Positions 8,688 to 19,199 of a DNA stretch of 64,000 nt are shown here, one piece after another; the stretch's first letter is position 1, and every line of letters begins with the position of its first letter. The stretch covers positions 373 to 64,372 of the forward strand of contig NZ_JAPNOA010000007.1 of the NCBI RefSeq assembly GCF_026626885.1, written 5' to 3'. Source of the DNA: Parathalassolituus penaei. GTDB lineage: Bacteria > Pseudomonadota > Gammaproteobacteria > Pseudomonadales > Oceanobacteraceae. The translations under genes were made by a program, and so were the position numbers. The notes under the pieces were generated by a model. It was not told the DNA's origin. It searched no databases and saw only the letters and a program-made list of their open reading frames with translations.

Positions 8688-9626
8688 TCACATGACGAGG
8701 CTTTGTAGTTCCTGGCTGCTTTCGCCATCGAGCCAATGGGTGTTGAAGTGTTCCAGCAGGCTCTGGTAGCCCGCGGGGTTGTTCAGGCTGGCGGTGATAA
8801 ATTGTGGATTTTCCGGGCCGTTGAGGTTGCGCACCGAGCGGTCGCAGATCCAGGCGTGTGGTGCTGCGACAACGGCATTCATACGCAATGCCGGCTGGAT
8901 GCGCAGGCTGATGCGGCTGCTCATGCGCTGCGCCAGGCGTACCAGCGGGTGGGCCAGCAGTTGCGGGTGATCATGATTCAACAGCAGGCGCACATTCAGG
9001 CGACGCTGGGCTCGTATCAGTAGCAGCAAACCGGCGGCTGTCGCCGGGTCGCTCCACATTGGGTGTGATGGATTGGCAATGGCCAGATCAAGGCTGCCGG
9101 GACGTTGTGCCATCAGCAATTGCAGAAAGCCGGCCGCGCCCCAGTCTTCACCCAGATGATGCAGTTCCTTGTCTTCGCGCAGGCGATACAGGCTGTTGGT
9201 GGGGGTGCTGGTGGTCAGCTGGCGGTGAATGTGGACATGCGGAATACCCGCATCCAGAAAAATACCGGGGCTGGCGACAAAGCCGTGGCGCAGGTAAAAA
9301 CCGGCGGCATTACATTGCATGCCCGCATGCAGGCTGGTGATGCCCAGATGGCGCGCCTGCTCGCTGATCGCTTCCAGCAGATGTGCACCAGTCCCCTGAT
9401 TGCGATAACGCGACAATACCGCCACCCGGCCAAAATGGCCGTCGCTCAGCAGGCGTGCACATCCGGCAGGTTCGCCGTCGATGCTCGCCAGCAAGTGAGT
9501 AGCGGTGGCATCCTGGTCGTCTTCTTCCAGCTCCAGCGGCACTCCCTGTTCGTGCACAAACACCTTGTGGCGAATGTCGAGCAGGGTGGTGCGATGTTGT
9601 TGCCAGTGGACAACCCGGATTTCCAT
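8688..9626 (-). CDS. GNAT family N-acetyltransferase with C-terminal extension
   Basis: 312 aa. Residues 1-145 are an ElaA-like GNAT fold: RHKVFVHEQGVPLELEEDD near the start, then GRVAVLSRYRNQGTGAHLLE, which is the acetyl-CoA pyrophosphate loop (RxxGxG/A type), and a C-terminal FYLRHGFV strand. Residues 160-312 are a second region without a motif I can name; it contains LLLLIRAQRRLNVRLLLNHD and may be a degenerate nucleotide-handling fold. The acceptor is unknown. The start at 9626 lies 30 bases from the roxA stop on the same strand, so the pair could be cotranscribed. Confidence 0.8.
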   Translation of the reverse strand: MEIRVVHWQQHRTTLLDIRHKVFVHEQGVPLELEEDDQDATATHLLASIDGEPAGCARLLSDGHFGRVAVLSRYRNQGTGAHLLEAISEQARHLGITSLHAGMQCNAAGFYLRHGFVASPGIFLDAGIPHVHIHRQLTTSTPTNSLYRLREDKELHHLGEDWGAAGFLQLLMAQRPGSLDLAIANPSHPMWSDPATAAGLLLLIRAQRRLNVRLLLNHDHPQLLAHPLVRLAQRMSSRISLRIQPALRMNAVVAAPHAWICDRSVRNLNGPENPQFITASLNNPAGYQSLLEHFNTHWLDGESSQELQSLVM

Positions 9627-9655
9627 AGACTGCTTCCTTGTCTGCTCTGAACGAA

Positions 9656-10822
9656 TTATTCGTCGTTGTCGCCGCTATAGATCAGCTGTTGCAGCCACAG
9701 GTCACGAATCAGGCCTGAACCTTCTTCGGAGCAGTCGATTGCTGCCAGTTCCTTGCGTGGGTAGCTGTTGTTGTCACACAGGTAGGTGACCAGTGCCAGA
9801 TCGTCTTCGGGCAGGTTCCATTGCTGGCCGAGGGCGTAAAAACGCACACCGGCCGGGGTGCGGGTATAGGCGAAGCGAGCCTGTTCGGCCTTGCGCAGGT
9901 CTGGCAGACGACGGAAGCCGGCGCGCCATTCGTCCCACTCTTCGTCTTCCAGACGTTCGGCCTGATGCTCCGGATACTTGGCTTCGGTCATCAATTTGCC
10001 CAGTACGTCAGCCAGCAGTTCCGGTTGCTGGATGGCGCTGTTCAGCAGGGCCAGCAGACGGTTGGTGTCTTCGGCGGTGATTTCACCGCTGGAGGCGCGA
10101 GGGGTCAGGTCGGCATCGGTGTAACGCATGTCTTCGTTGCTGGTGGCCAGAATCTGGTCCAGTGCAGACTGTGCCAGTTCGGCCTGACTTGGGGCGCGGA
10201 AGCCGATGGAGTAGGTCTGGCAGTTGCCCTGGGCGATACCCCAGTGCGCCACTTGTGGCGGCAGGTACAGCATGTCGCCCGGATTCAGGACCCAGCGATC
10301 GGTTTCTTCGAAGTCTTTCAGGATGCGGATTTTCGGGCCGTCCAGAATCGGGCTGGTTTCGCCACAAATCTGGCCGATACGCCATTCGCGCTGGCCTTCC
10401 GCCTGCAGCAGGAATACGTCGTACTGGTCGTAGTGTGGGCCAACACTGCCGCCGTCAACGGCGAAGCTGATCATCAGATCATCGATGCGCCAGCGTGGCA
10501 GGAAACGGAAGTTTTCCAGCAGGTCGGCGGCTTCCGGAATCCAGTGGTCAACGGCCTGCACCAGCAGGGTCCATTTGTTTTCTGGCAGGTCCTGGAAAAA
10601 TTCTTCCGGGAACGGGCCTTTGTGGATTTCCCATGGGCCGGTTTCGCCATTTTCGATCACGATACGGGATTCGATTTCCTCTTCGAGGCTCAGGCCTGCC
10701 AGTTCGTCAGCCGCCAGCAGTGGTTGAAAACCTGGCCAGGCGTTACGAATCAGAACGGGCTTTTTCTGCCAGTAGTCGCGCAGAAACTCTTCAACGGAAA
10801 GTTCACCAAGAACGTGCATAGC
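9656..10822 (-). CDS. roxA: Ribosomal oxygenase RoxA (50S L16 arginine hydroxylase), JmjC/cupin type
   Basis: 388 aa. Iron(II)/2-oxoglutarate-dependent hydroxylase of ribosomal protein L16 (YcfD/RoxA). The first iron ligands are in GPHYDQYDVFLLQ (HxD) and the second histidine is in PPQVAHWG. The N-terminus FLRDYWQKKPVLIRNAWPGF is characteristic. The ATG at 10822 (MHVLGELS) matches the family start; the frame is open to 10840 but adds only six residues. The C-terminal winged region is present, so length is normal. The upstream gene purB is on the same strand but separated by a terminator. Confidence 0.92.
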   Translation of the reverse strand, partial: AMHVLGELSVEEFLRDYWQKKPVLIRNAWPGFQPLLAADELAGLSLEEEIESRIVIENGETGPWEIHKGPFPEEFFQDLPENKWTLLVQAVDHWIPEAADLLENFRFLPRWRIDDLMISFAVDGGSVGPHYDQYDVFLLQAEGQREWRIGQICGETSPILDGPKIRILKDFEETDRWVLNPGDMLYLPPQVAHWGIAQGNCQTYSIGFRAPSQAELAQSALDQILATSNEDMRYTDADLTPRASSGEITAEDTNRLLALLNSAIQQPELLADVLGKLMTEAKYPEHQAERLEDEEWDEWRAGFRRLPDLRKAEQARFAYTRTPAGVRFYALGQQWNLPEDDLALVTYLCDNNSYPRKELAAIDCSEEGSGLIRDLWLQQLIYSGDNDE

Positions 10823-11026
10823 AATACCTGTCAGGCGCAAGCAAAGCGCTGGCGCTGGTTAGTCGGAAGGGAAAGGGCGCTATTGTTCCGGGTTGGTGCT
10901 ATGGATGCAAGCATTGTGGCCGGTGGGCCGGGCATGGCGAGTGCTATTTGTTGCGGCGGGTCATGAATGGACAGTTGTGGTCATTGGTCGGCGGTTATTC
11001 TCCGGGTTTCGCTGGAGAGCAGGTAT

Positions 11027-11055
11027 AAAAAATCCGGGCAGTGCCCGGATTTTTT
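11027..11055 (-). terminator. Rho-independent terminator after purB
   Basis: AAAAAATCCGGGCA/TGCCCGGATTTTTT perfect stem. It lies 34 bases past the purB stop on the minus strand, separating purB from roxA. Bases 10823-11026 hold only the presumed roxA leader. Confidence 0.9.
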
Positions 11056-11088
11056 ACGACCGCAGAACGGTTACGCGCTGACGATCAA

Positions 11089-12480
<1,392 letters not shown>

Positions 12481-12684
12481 TCAAAAAAGGGGCGGAATTC
12501 TAGCGGAAATTGCAGAAGTTCTCAGCAAAAACTCGCGCAATCGGGTGCGGATGAGGAAAAAACCTGCAAATTCATGGTCGGATGGCGGTAAGTCAGGTAT
12601 CCGGAATCGAAGAGTTGTGATTTCCAGTGCTAGAATGCCGCGGTTTTTGTGCCTGTTATTTCCGTTCGGGATGTAGATGTAACC

Positions 12685-13257
12685 ATGCTGGATTCGTTGC
12701 TGTCGTTCTCTGATAAACCCGCCTGGCTGGTACTGGTGGTGATTGTATCGACCTTTACGCTGGAAGATCTGGCGATTATTGGTGCTGCCATGCTGGCGGC
12801 GTCCGGTCGTATGGACCCGGTGCTGGCGTTTGCGGCTACCTGCACCGGTATGTTTATTGGTGATACGGCGCTGTATATCGTCGGCCGTTGGGCGCTGGTA
12901 TGGCCTTGGCTCAAGAAAAAGTGCCAACACGACATGATTCGTCGGCAGATTGATCCGCTACAGGAAGCGCCGGTACATCAGCTGGCGTTGATTCGTTGTA
13001 TGCCGGGTCTGCGCACCTTTGGATATATCGCCTGTGGTCTGGCCAAAGTGCCGGGCTGGACCTTTATTCTCGCGAACATCGTTTCGATTGTGGCCTGGGC
13101 GGGAGTGCTGTTTGGCTCGGCGTTCTGGCTGGGGCGTCAGTATGCCGAAGAAATGCATGAACTGATGTGGTGGTTACTGCCGGTGGCGGTGTTTCTGTTT
13201 GTGTTTGGCCAGCGTCGGGCGCGCAAGCGTGCCGAGGCGGAATTGGCGGCTGGCTGA
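12685..13257 (+). CDS. DedA family (VTT domain) membrane protein
   Basis: About 190 aa integral membrane protein of the DedA/SNARE-associated (VTT) family, implicated elsewhere in undecaprenyl-phosphate or phospholipid translocation. The N-terminal STFTLEDLAIIGAAMLAASG segment carries the conserved E with the re-entrant helix; GMFIGDTALYIVGRW and LIRCMPGLRTFGYIACGL (arginine-proline-glycine motif) are the family hallmarks. The ATG at 12685 is chosen because it starts the conserved region; a GTG at 12649 would add 12 residues. Divergent from purB with about 230 bases between. A second hydrophobic region ends in a basic tail. Confidence 0.85.
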   Translation: MLDSLLSFSDKPAWLVLVVIVSTFTLEDLAIIGAAMLAASGRMDPVLAFAATCTGMFIGDTALYIVGRWALVWPWLKKKCQHDMIRRQIDPLQEAPVHQLALIRCMPGLRTFGYIACGLAKVPGWTFILANIVSIVAWAGVLFGSAFWLGRQYAEEMHELMWWLLPVAVFLFVFGQRRARKRAEAELAAG

Positions 13258-13277
13258 TCAGTCAGGAAAGTTTTGAG

Positions 13278-13304
13278 TCAGTCCGGGTGTTTATCCCGGA
13301 CTGA
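13278..13304. terminator. Inverted repeat between convergent genes, probable bidirectional terminator
   Basis: TCAGTCCGGG pairs with CCCGGACTGA around a seven-base loop. It sits between the DedA stop and the QueD-like stop. No clear T run follows on either side, so termination strength is uncertain. Confidence 0.6.
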
Positions 13305-13336
13305 TGCAGGCGAGGCTGACGCTTCGTCGGCAGGGC

Positions 13337-14173
13337 TCAGGCGCTGACCTGAGCGCCCTTGTTCAGACCTTCAAATGCCCGCACACGTACGGTGTGATCC
13401 GGGTGCTCTTCGCGGATGCGCTGGGCCAGGTGGCTGGCGATCAGCTCTACCGTGGTATCGGTATCCATCATGTAGCAATGGCTGGCTGGAATGCTCAGGC
13501 GGAAGTCGCCTTGGGCGGAACGGTAGGCAAATTCCAGCTGGCCGTCCTGGTCGCTGACCAGATCTTCCTGTGTGCCCAGATAAATGTCGTGCCAGCGTTG
13601 GGCCCATTCCTGTTCCAGTTCGGCATGACGTTCGCCATCCAGCCAGATCTGGATACGCGAGCGGTGGCCGTGCGCAATGCGCTGGCAATTGCCGTCGTGT
13701 TTTTTCAGTCCGTGGCTGTAGTGGTAGAACGCGCCCTGGATGTATTCCGGCTCGAAGGTAATATCGAGTGGCTTCAGGCGTGGATCAAACATCGGCTGCA
13801 GACGGTTCTGGCACCAGATGGCCATGCTGCCGAGGGTGATGCTGGTGCTATCGACCAGTGTTACCGCTTGTGCTGGCGCTTGCATGCGAATCACGCCGCC
13901 GTCGTAGGTCCAGCTGATGTCGATAGTGTCATCGGTCTGGCTGTGAATCACCAGCGCCGGATGGCGGGCTGGAATCAACAGGCGGTGGTCGATCTGGTCA
14001 TCGAGCCAGTGACGCATCACTTTCTTGACGATACCGAAGTCACAGACCATACCCTGGTCGTCTAGGGTGCCATCCAGCATCACGGAGGCAAGCCAGGTTT
14101 CTCCGACCATGCCACGATGGGGGTCGAGATAACTGAAGTCGATGTTGGTGAGCTGGTTGACGAATAACTGCAT
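13337..14173 (-). CDS. 6-carboxytetrahydropterin synthase-like protein with two T-fold modules
   Basis: 278 aa, about twice the usual QueD length. The second module has the family's key elements: CQRIAHGHRSRIQIWLDG (cysteine plus HGH zinc site) and a C-terminal RVRAFEGLNKGA strand with the glutamate. The first module keeps VCDFGIVKKVMRHWLDDQIDHRLL (DF...LDH signature) but lacks an HGH motif, so zinc and catalytic elements are split across the two halves. Such double forms are known in Gammaproteobacteria. It would make 6-carboxytetrahydropterin for queuosine; queF is in the same window but not the same operon. Start and length look normal for the double form. Confidence 0.8.
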   Translation of the reverse strand: MQLFVNQLTNIDFSYLDPHRGMVGETWLASVMLDGTLDDQGMVCDFGIVKKVMRHWLDDQIDHRLLIPARHPALVIHSQTDDTIDISWTYDGGVIRMQAPAQAVTLVDSTSITLGSMAIWCQNRLQPMFDPRLKPLDITFEPEYIQGAFYHYSHGLKKHDGNCQRIAHGHRSRIQIWLDGERHAELEQEWAQRWHDIYLGTQEDLVSDQDGQLEFAYRSAQGDFRLSIPASHCYMMDTDTTVELIASHLAQRIREEHPDHTVRVRAFEGLNKGAQVSA

Positions 14174-14421
14174 GTTGGTACCTCTGAGCGGCCGCGCATT
14201 CTAGCCAAAAAATGACCGCAGCGGAAACTTGCCGCGTAAATTCCGGTCGTTAGTGGCTAATACGCTCCGGGGGTTCCCGGAACTTGACAAAAACCGGCGC
14301 AAACTGGCGATCCGACGGCTGCTTGGCAAACACTGCCACTGGCCGCCCGTTCAAAGCCTGTTATCATAAGCGCCATTTTGGTTCCCGCTCTTCTGGCGGG
14401 AAGCTGGACTCAACGGTAATC

Positions 14422-17346
14422 ATGTTTATGCAGAAGCTTGTATGCGGTGCTGTCGTCAGTGCTGCTCTCGTGTCGGGCATCACTGGCTGCTCCAGTGGCA
14501 GTTCGTCCTCATCTACAGTCACAGTACGAGTGAATCTGAACCAGGAAGAATTCCTGGACGCCTACATCTGGTCGGTCCCGATTACTGAAGGTGGTCAGGT
14601 CACCAAGGATACTGACGGCCGTCTGTCCTACACCGAATACCAGACCGAAGACGACAGCGAAGCCAAGTTTGATATTCCATCCCAGGAAATCCAGGAATTC
14701 CTGCTGGTGGGCAAGATTGCCGATGCCGATACCGAAATGGACGGCACTACTCGCAGTTGCCAGTGGGTAGAAGGCTGTACCGTTGATGGTGCTGACGTTG
14801 CCTTTGGTGATCGTTATATCCAGTCTGGTACGCTTTGGCGCGCGGTTGCTTACGACCTGAGCAAAAACGAGCGTGTCCGTATTACTCCGTTTACCGAGCT
14901 GGCAGCAGCGCTGGCTTACGAGCGTCTGTACGTGGAATCCAGCAGCAGCTGGGAATCCGTTACCTATTATTCTGCCAACTCCGTACTGCAGTCCGTTTCC
15001 CAGCTGTCGCGTCTGATTGGTGTGGACGATGTCCAGAGTTCACAACCGGCGGATCTTACCGAGATCAACAGCTGGGGTGGCAGTCAGGCAACTTCCCTGA
15101 ACAGCATTCGTTACGGCGCCATGATTGCGGCCTGGAACCACCTGAAAGAAACCTATGAGTCTTCTGGTACCGGTTCCTACGACACCTTTGAAGAAGCGGT
15201 TGAAGCTGACCTGCTCACCAATAACGGTCAGCTGATGCAAACCGGCGGCACCCAGGTGCTGACACTGGCGCAACTGCTGCAATCCGCGCGTGACAACCTG
15301 GCGGGTCTGACCGTCACCAACACCAAAGCGGCGACCTATGTGGCAACCGTTATCAGTGCGCTGGATGGTGAAATTGCCGAGCTGCAAGACGGCGAGCTGA
15401 CCGAAGTGATTCCGGAAACCCTGGCTAATCTGATGGGTTCCGATGACTACGATGACTACCTGCTGGGCCTGAAGCGTACCCGTGCGTTTGTGGACGTGAT
15501 GCGTGACTACGGCAATACCTTCTTTGAAGATGACTACCGCGAGCAGATCGACAGTTACGTTGATATGGTCAAGGAAGTGGGTAACCAGTACGAAGACGAC
15601 CTGAACAACTTCAACGAAGCCTTTATTCAGGCAGCGCGTCTGTACAACGACTGTTATCTGGCTGGCAGCTGCCCGACTGCTGACAGCAGCTGGACCTGGT
15701 TGACCTCCATCGACAGCTACGACAGCAGCACCGCAACCCTGACCCTGAACGGTGGTGATATCACCATCAGCCAGATGGTTGCTGACACCAACACCACTGA
15801 CGATGACGACGAGCCAACCAGCTCTCACGCTATCGATATCCTGATCGACGGCACCTTTAATGTGGGTGATCTGACCTTCAAAGTGGCCCAGGTTTACAAG
15901 AACGACCGCAAACGCGACGGTATTGAAACCTCTACCGGTGTACGTGTGTACTTCACCAATGAAGTATCGGCACTGGAAAGTGAGTCCAGCAACGAGCGAA
16001 TCGGTTACGAACTGCGTTACTCCGACTTCCAGATTTACAACCCGGCCACTGATGGCACCGATGACGAGCTGGAATTCACTGGCAGCTTCCGTCTGTTCTA
16101 CCGTGGTGTGCGTGATCCGCAGGATTCTTCCAGCGATCTGCGCTTTAACATTGATACCGTTGTGCTGAACAGCCGTGTGTCCGACCGCATCAATGACGAT
16201 GGCGACAAGGACAAGGACTACAGCACCATCTACATCGCTGCGACTTCCGAAAACGCCAGCGATTATTACCCGGATCGCGAGTTCGCCTCTTTTAACGGTT
16301 TCTTCAGCGGCAACAGCAGTTCTGGTTTCGAAAAAGGCTCAGTGGTCAGCGACCTGGTGACTTACGAAACCGGCGAAGAAACCACCAGCGGTTACGATGT
16401 TCAGTATCTGGACGTGATTGTGCCGATGGGTGAGTCCAAGCGTTACCGTCTGTACCCGACTGCTGAGAAGCAGGACACCGCCGACGTGGACCACGATGAC
16501 GACACCGACGAAATGGTGAATACCTACGACGTTGAAGTCTGTGATCTGACCGGTTCTACCAGCACTGGCTGGAGCGTCGACACCTGTGATCCGAAGACCC
16601 GTTATTACGGCGAAGCCAACTTCACCGACATGGTGAACGACATCTGGGCCAGCGGTGTGATCTCCCGTATCGAGATTCCGGGTCGTGGTATCTACTTCGT
16701 GGAATGGCCAGCCAACAGCACCGACAGCCACAGCTGTCTGGTTCTGGATGAGCTGATCAGCGGCACCACGCTGTCTGGCACGCTGTACAGCCCGTATGTG
16801 CTGGGTCTGAACGCACTGCGCTTCACTACCATGGTACGTCTGTACAACGAGCCACGTACTCTGCTGGACGTCTACCTGACCATGCCAACCGAGGATGACT
16901 ACAACATCACCGCGGCGCTGTCACACGACTACAGCTCGACTACCAGCAGCACCGTGTACCTGGGTACCGGCAAAAATCTGGATCGTATGGTGTTTAACTA
17001 CAATACCGACCAGAACTTCGAAACCACCGGCAGCCTGTCTGTATACAAAGACGGTGTGTCCCTGAGTCTGGAAGACGGCACCACTGAAAGTGTGGATAGC
17101 ACCCTGACCGCGTATCTGAACCAGAGCACCGGTGCAACACCGCTGCCATACAGCTACTACGTAACCGATGAAGGCGACTACCAGCGTTGTGTAACCTCCA
17201 ACACCGCCGAGTGGACCAAAACCTTCTCGCTGGACGACTCGGTGTTCTACCTGAACTACCGTGACGTGGTGTACGGCCGTATCCAGAAAGAAAACGGCAC
17301 CTGGATCATCCGTTACATCGACGGTAACTGGGAAACCCTGTACTGA
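14422..17346 (+). CDS. Very large acidic lipoprotein of unknown function
   Basis: 974 aa. The N-terminus MFMQKLVCGAVVSAALVSG ends in a lipobox (GITGC) followed by a serine-rich linker, so it is a predicted lipoprotein anchored in the envelope. The start at 14422 (or 14428) is set by this leader; the frame is open to 14284. The mature protein is strongly acidic (many D/E and DDxD stretches, for example around residues 455-475 and 685-700) and rich in S, T and Y, suggesting beta structure; scattered cysteine pairs (SCQWVEGC, CYLAGSC) could form disulfides. No catalytic motif recognised. Codons are strongly of the preferred type, hinting at high expression. A perfect hairpin follows the stop. 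Confidence 0.75.
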   Translation: MFMQKLVCGAVVSAALVSGITGCSSGSSSSSTVTVRVNLNQEEFLDAYIWSVPITEGGQVTKDTDGRLSYTEYQTEDDSEAKFDIPSQEIQEFLLVGKIADADTEMDGTTRSCQWVEGCTVDGADVAFGDRYIQSGTLWRAVAYDLSKNERVRITPFTELAAALAYERLYVESSSSWESVTYYSANSVLQSVSQLSRLIGVDDVQSSQPADLTEINSWGGSQATSLNSIRYGAMIAAWNHLKETYESSGTGSYDTFEEAVEADLLTNNGQLMQTGGTQVLTLAQLLQSARDNLAGLTVTNTKAATYVATVISALDGEIAELQDGELTEVIPETLANLMGSDDYDDYLLGLKRTRAFVDVMRDYGNTFFEDDYREQIDSYVDMVKEVGNQYEDDLNNFNEAFIQAARLYNDCYLAGSCPTADSSWTWLTSIDSYDSSTATLTLNGGDITISQMVADTNTTDDDDEPTSSHAIDILIDGTFNVGDLTFKVAQVYKNDRKRDGIETSTGVRVYFTNEVSALESESSNERIGYELRYSDFQIYNPATDGTDDELEFTGSFRLFYRGVRDPQDSSSDLRFNIDTVVLNSRVSDRINDDGDKDKDYSTIYIAATSENASDYYPDREFASFNGFFSGNSSSGFEKGSVVSDLVTYETGEETTSGYDVQYLDVIVPMGESKRYRLYPTAEKQDTADVDHDDDTDEMVNTYDVEVCDLTGSTSTGWSVDTCDPKTRYYGEANFTDMVNDIWASGVISRIEIPGRGIYFVEWPANSTDSHSCLVLDELISGTTLSGTLYSPYVLGLNALRFTTMVRLYNEPRTLLDVYLTMPTEDDYNITAALSHDYSSTTSSTVYLGTGKNLDRMVFNYNTDQNFETTGSLSVYKDGVSLSLEDGTTESVDSTLTAYLNQSTGATPLPYSYYVTDEGDYQRCVTSNTAEWTKTFSLDDSVFYLNYRDVVYGRIQKENGTWIIRYIDGNWETLY

Positions 17347-17357
17347 TCGACATGATT

Positions 17358-17398
17358 GCTGCAGTCATCGGAATGACAACCATTGCGATGACTGCAGC
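17358..17398 (+). terminator. Long hairpin after the lipoprotein gene
   Basis: GCTGCAGTCATCG pairs perfectly over 13 bp with CGATGACTGCAGC around a 15-base loop, 12 bases after the stop. No T run, so it may stabilise mRNA as much as terminate. Bases 17399-17739 otherwise hold no gene I can support. Confidence 0.6.
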
Positions 17399-17739
17399 GA
17401 ACGACCAGCCGTTGGTGCGATGTGGCCCAACGTGCTGGTGGTTTCACCGCGCTATTGGCCGCTGCTGATCAGCGGCGGCGCCACCCAATTCCCCCGCCAG
17501 ACTGACCCTGGCAAATATCGTCTTCGACTGTTTTTGCAATTCTCCCTCTTTTGTTGTGCTCGCTCTGCGCGGTTCTCCTGTCCTTTTTATTTATCGGTAT
17601 CGGCCAATATCACCGAAATTCCCTCGGAAACAATTCGTTGGAATTGGGAAAAAAGCCTGTGCAATTTGCTTGGCATCCTGTGCTTGTCGCCACATGGCTG
17701 GCGATACAACACATAACAATAAAAACGAGGCTGGATTTC

Positions 17740-18936
17740 ATGAAAATTCGGATGCTGGCAGTCGTTGCTAGCGGTTTGCTGTTGTCCTCGGCGGTGCTGG
17801 CCGAGGGCATTTCGGATAACAAAATCAGTATCGGTGTAATGGCTGATATGTCGGGGGTGTACGCCGACATCTGCGGCAAAGGCTGTGTCACCGCGGCGCA
17901 AATGGCCGTTGATGACTTTGGTGGCCAGGTTGCTGGCAAACCCATCGAAATCGTCAGTGCCGACGACAAAAACAATCCGGATGAAGCGGCTGCTATTGCC
18001 CATCAGTGGATCGTCAATCAGGGCGTTGATGTGATTGCCGGTCTGGTGTCGTCGTCGGTTACGGCCGCCGTGATTGAAGAAACCAACGCGGCCGGGCGTA
18101 TGGTGCTGATTTCCGGCGCTGGCTCCAATGCGTTCTCGACCTCTTCCTGTTCTCCCAATATCGCGCACTGGACCTACGACGTGGTGGCGCTGGCCAATGG
18201 CACTGTCAAACCCATGGTGCAGGACGGCAAGCGTAAATGGTTTTTTATCACCGCTGATTATGCCTTTGGTCATGCCCTCGAAGAGGTTGCCTCCAACGTG
18301 ATCAGCGCCAACGGCGGAACGGTTACCGGTTCGGTGCGTGTGCCGCTGGGGGCTCATGATTTTTCCCCTTATGTGCGTCAGGCGCTGGATTCCGGTGCTG
18401 ACGTGGTGGCGCTCGCCAATGCCGGTGATGATTTCGTGCACGCGCTGGAGGCCGCGGCCAAGGCGGGGGTGATGGAGCGGATGGATGTGGTCGGGTTGCT
18501 GGTGTTTCTGCAAAGTGCTAGGGCGTTGGACCCAGCTATTGCGGCCGGCATGCGCCTGACCACCGGCTTCTACTGGGATATGGACGAGGCAACCCGGCAA
18601 TGGTCGGCGCGTTTCAAGGCGCGGCACGGCGATATGCCGTCGATGGTGCACGCCGGTGTGTACTCTGCGGTTAGCCATTATCTGCGCAACGTTGCCGAAA
18701 CCGGCACTGACAACACTCCGGTGGTGATGAGTAGCATGAAGAAAAACCGTCCCTCCGACTTTTTTGCCCGGCGGGCACGGTTACGCCCCGATGGACGCAT
18801 GATTCACGACATGTATCAGGTGCGCATCAAAAAGGCATCGGAACGCCGTAATCCGGACGATATTTTCGCCATCGAAACCATTTCCACCGGTGTGCAGGTA
18901 TACGACCCGATGGCGTCGTCCTGTTCGTTCCGATAA
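17740..18936 (+). CDS. Periplasmic binding protein of the branched-chain amino acid (LivJ-like) type
   Basis: 398 aa. ATG at 17740 with GAGG nine bases upstream; signal peptide MKIRMLAVVASGLLLSSAVLA then EGISDNKISIGVMADMSG, the first strand of type I periplasmic binding folds. KPIEIVSADDKNNPDEAA and VDVIAGLVSSSVTAAV mark the first lobe; FFITADYAFGH is the usual ligand-facing hinge region. No livHMGF permease or ATPase genes are nearby, so it is an orphan binding protein. The next gene is an acyl-CoA ligase on the same strand, but a terminator-like hairpin lies between them. Ligand unknown; aromatic or short-chain acids are possible but unsupported. Confidence 0.82.
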   Translation: MKIRMLAVVASGLLLSSAVLAEGISDNKISIGVMADMSGVYADICGKGCVTAAQMAVDDFGGQVAGKPIEIVSADDKNNPDEAAAIAHQWIVNQGVDVIAGLVSSSVTAAVIEETNAAGRMVLISGAGSNAFSTSSCSPNIAHWTYDVVALANGTVKPMVQDGKRKWFFITADYAFGHALEEVASNVISANGGTVTGSVRVPLGAHDFSPYVRQALDSGADVVALANAGDDFVHALEAAAKAGVMERMDVVGLLVFLQSARALDPAIAAGMRLTTGFYWDMDEATRQWSARFKARHGDMPSMVHAGVYSAVSHYLRNVAETGTDNTPVVMSSMKKNRPSDFFARRARLRPDGRMIHDMYQVRIKKASERRNPDDIFAIETISTGVQVYDPMASSCSFR

Positions 18937-18960
18937 GGCGAACCTCCTAATCACGCCAAT

Positions 18961-19003
18961 ATCACGTGAACACTGTGTTCTCGGTGCTTCACGTGATGCT
19001 TTT
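18961..19003 (+). terminator. Rho-independent terminator after the binding-protein gene
   Basis: ATCACGTGAA pairs with TTCACGTGAT around a 17-base loop, followed shortly by TTTT. It separates the binding protein from the acyl-CoA ligase. Confidence 0.65.
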
Positions 19004-19199
19004 GAATTCTGAATGGTCTAAACCGGAGGTTACTACGGTAAACGCTGGTGTATCGGCCTAGACGGCTGCGTTTGCATCCAGCCGGGTGGGGCTGTCGCGC
19101 CACCCCTGTGGTATCTGAACGATCGCTCTTTGCCTCGCTGCGGTGAGGCTTTGCGTGCTTATAACAATAAAAACGGCACGGAGTGCCACTGGAGGGAAT

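Noticed and set aside
8266-8769. A 167-codon frame across dispersed copy A
   Set aside because: Runs through a non-coding repeat and into the GNAT gene; the equivalent frame is not kept in other copies.
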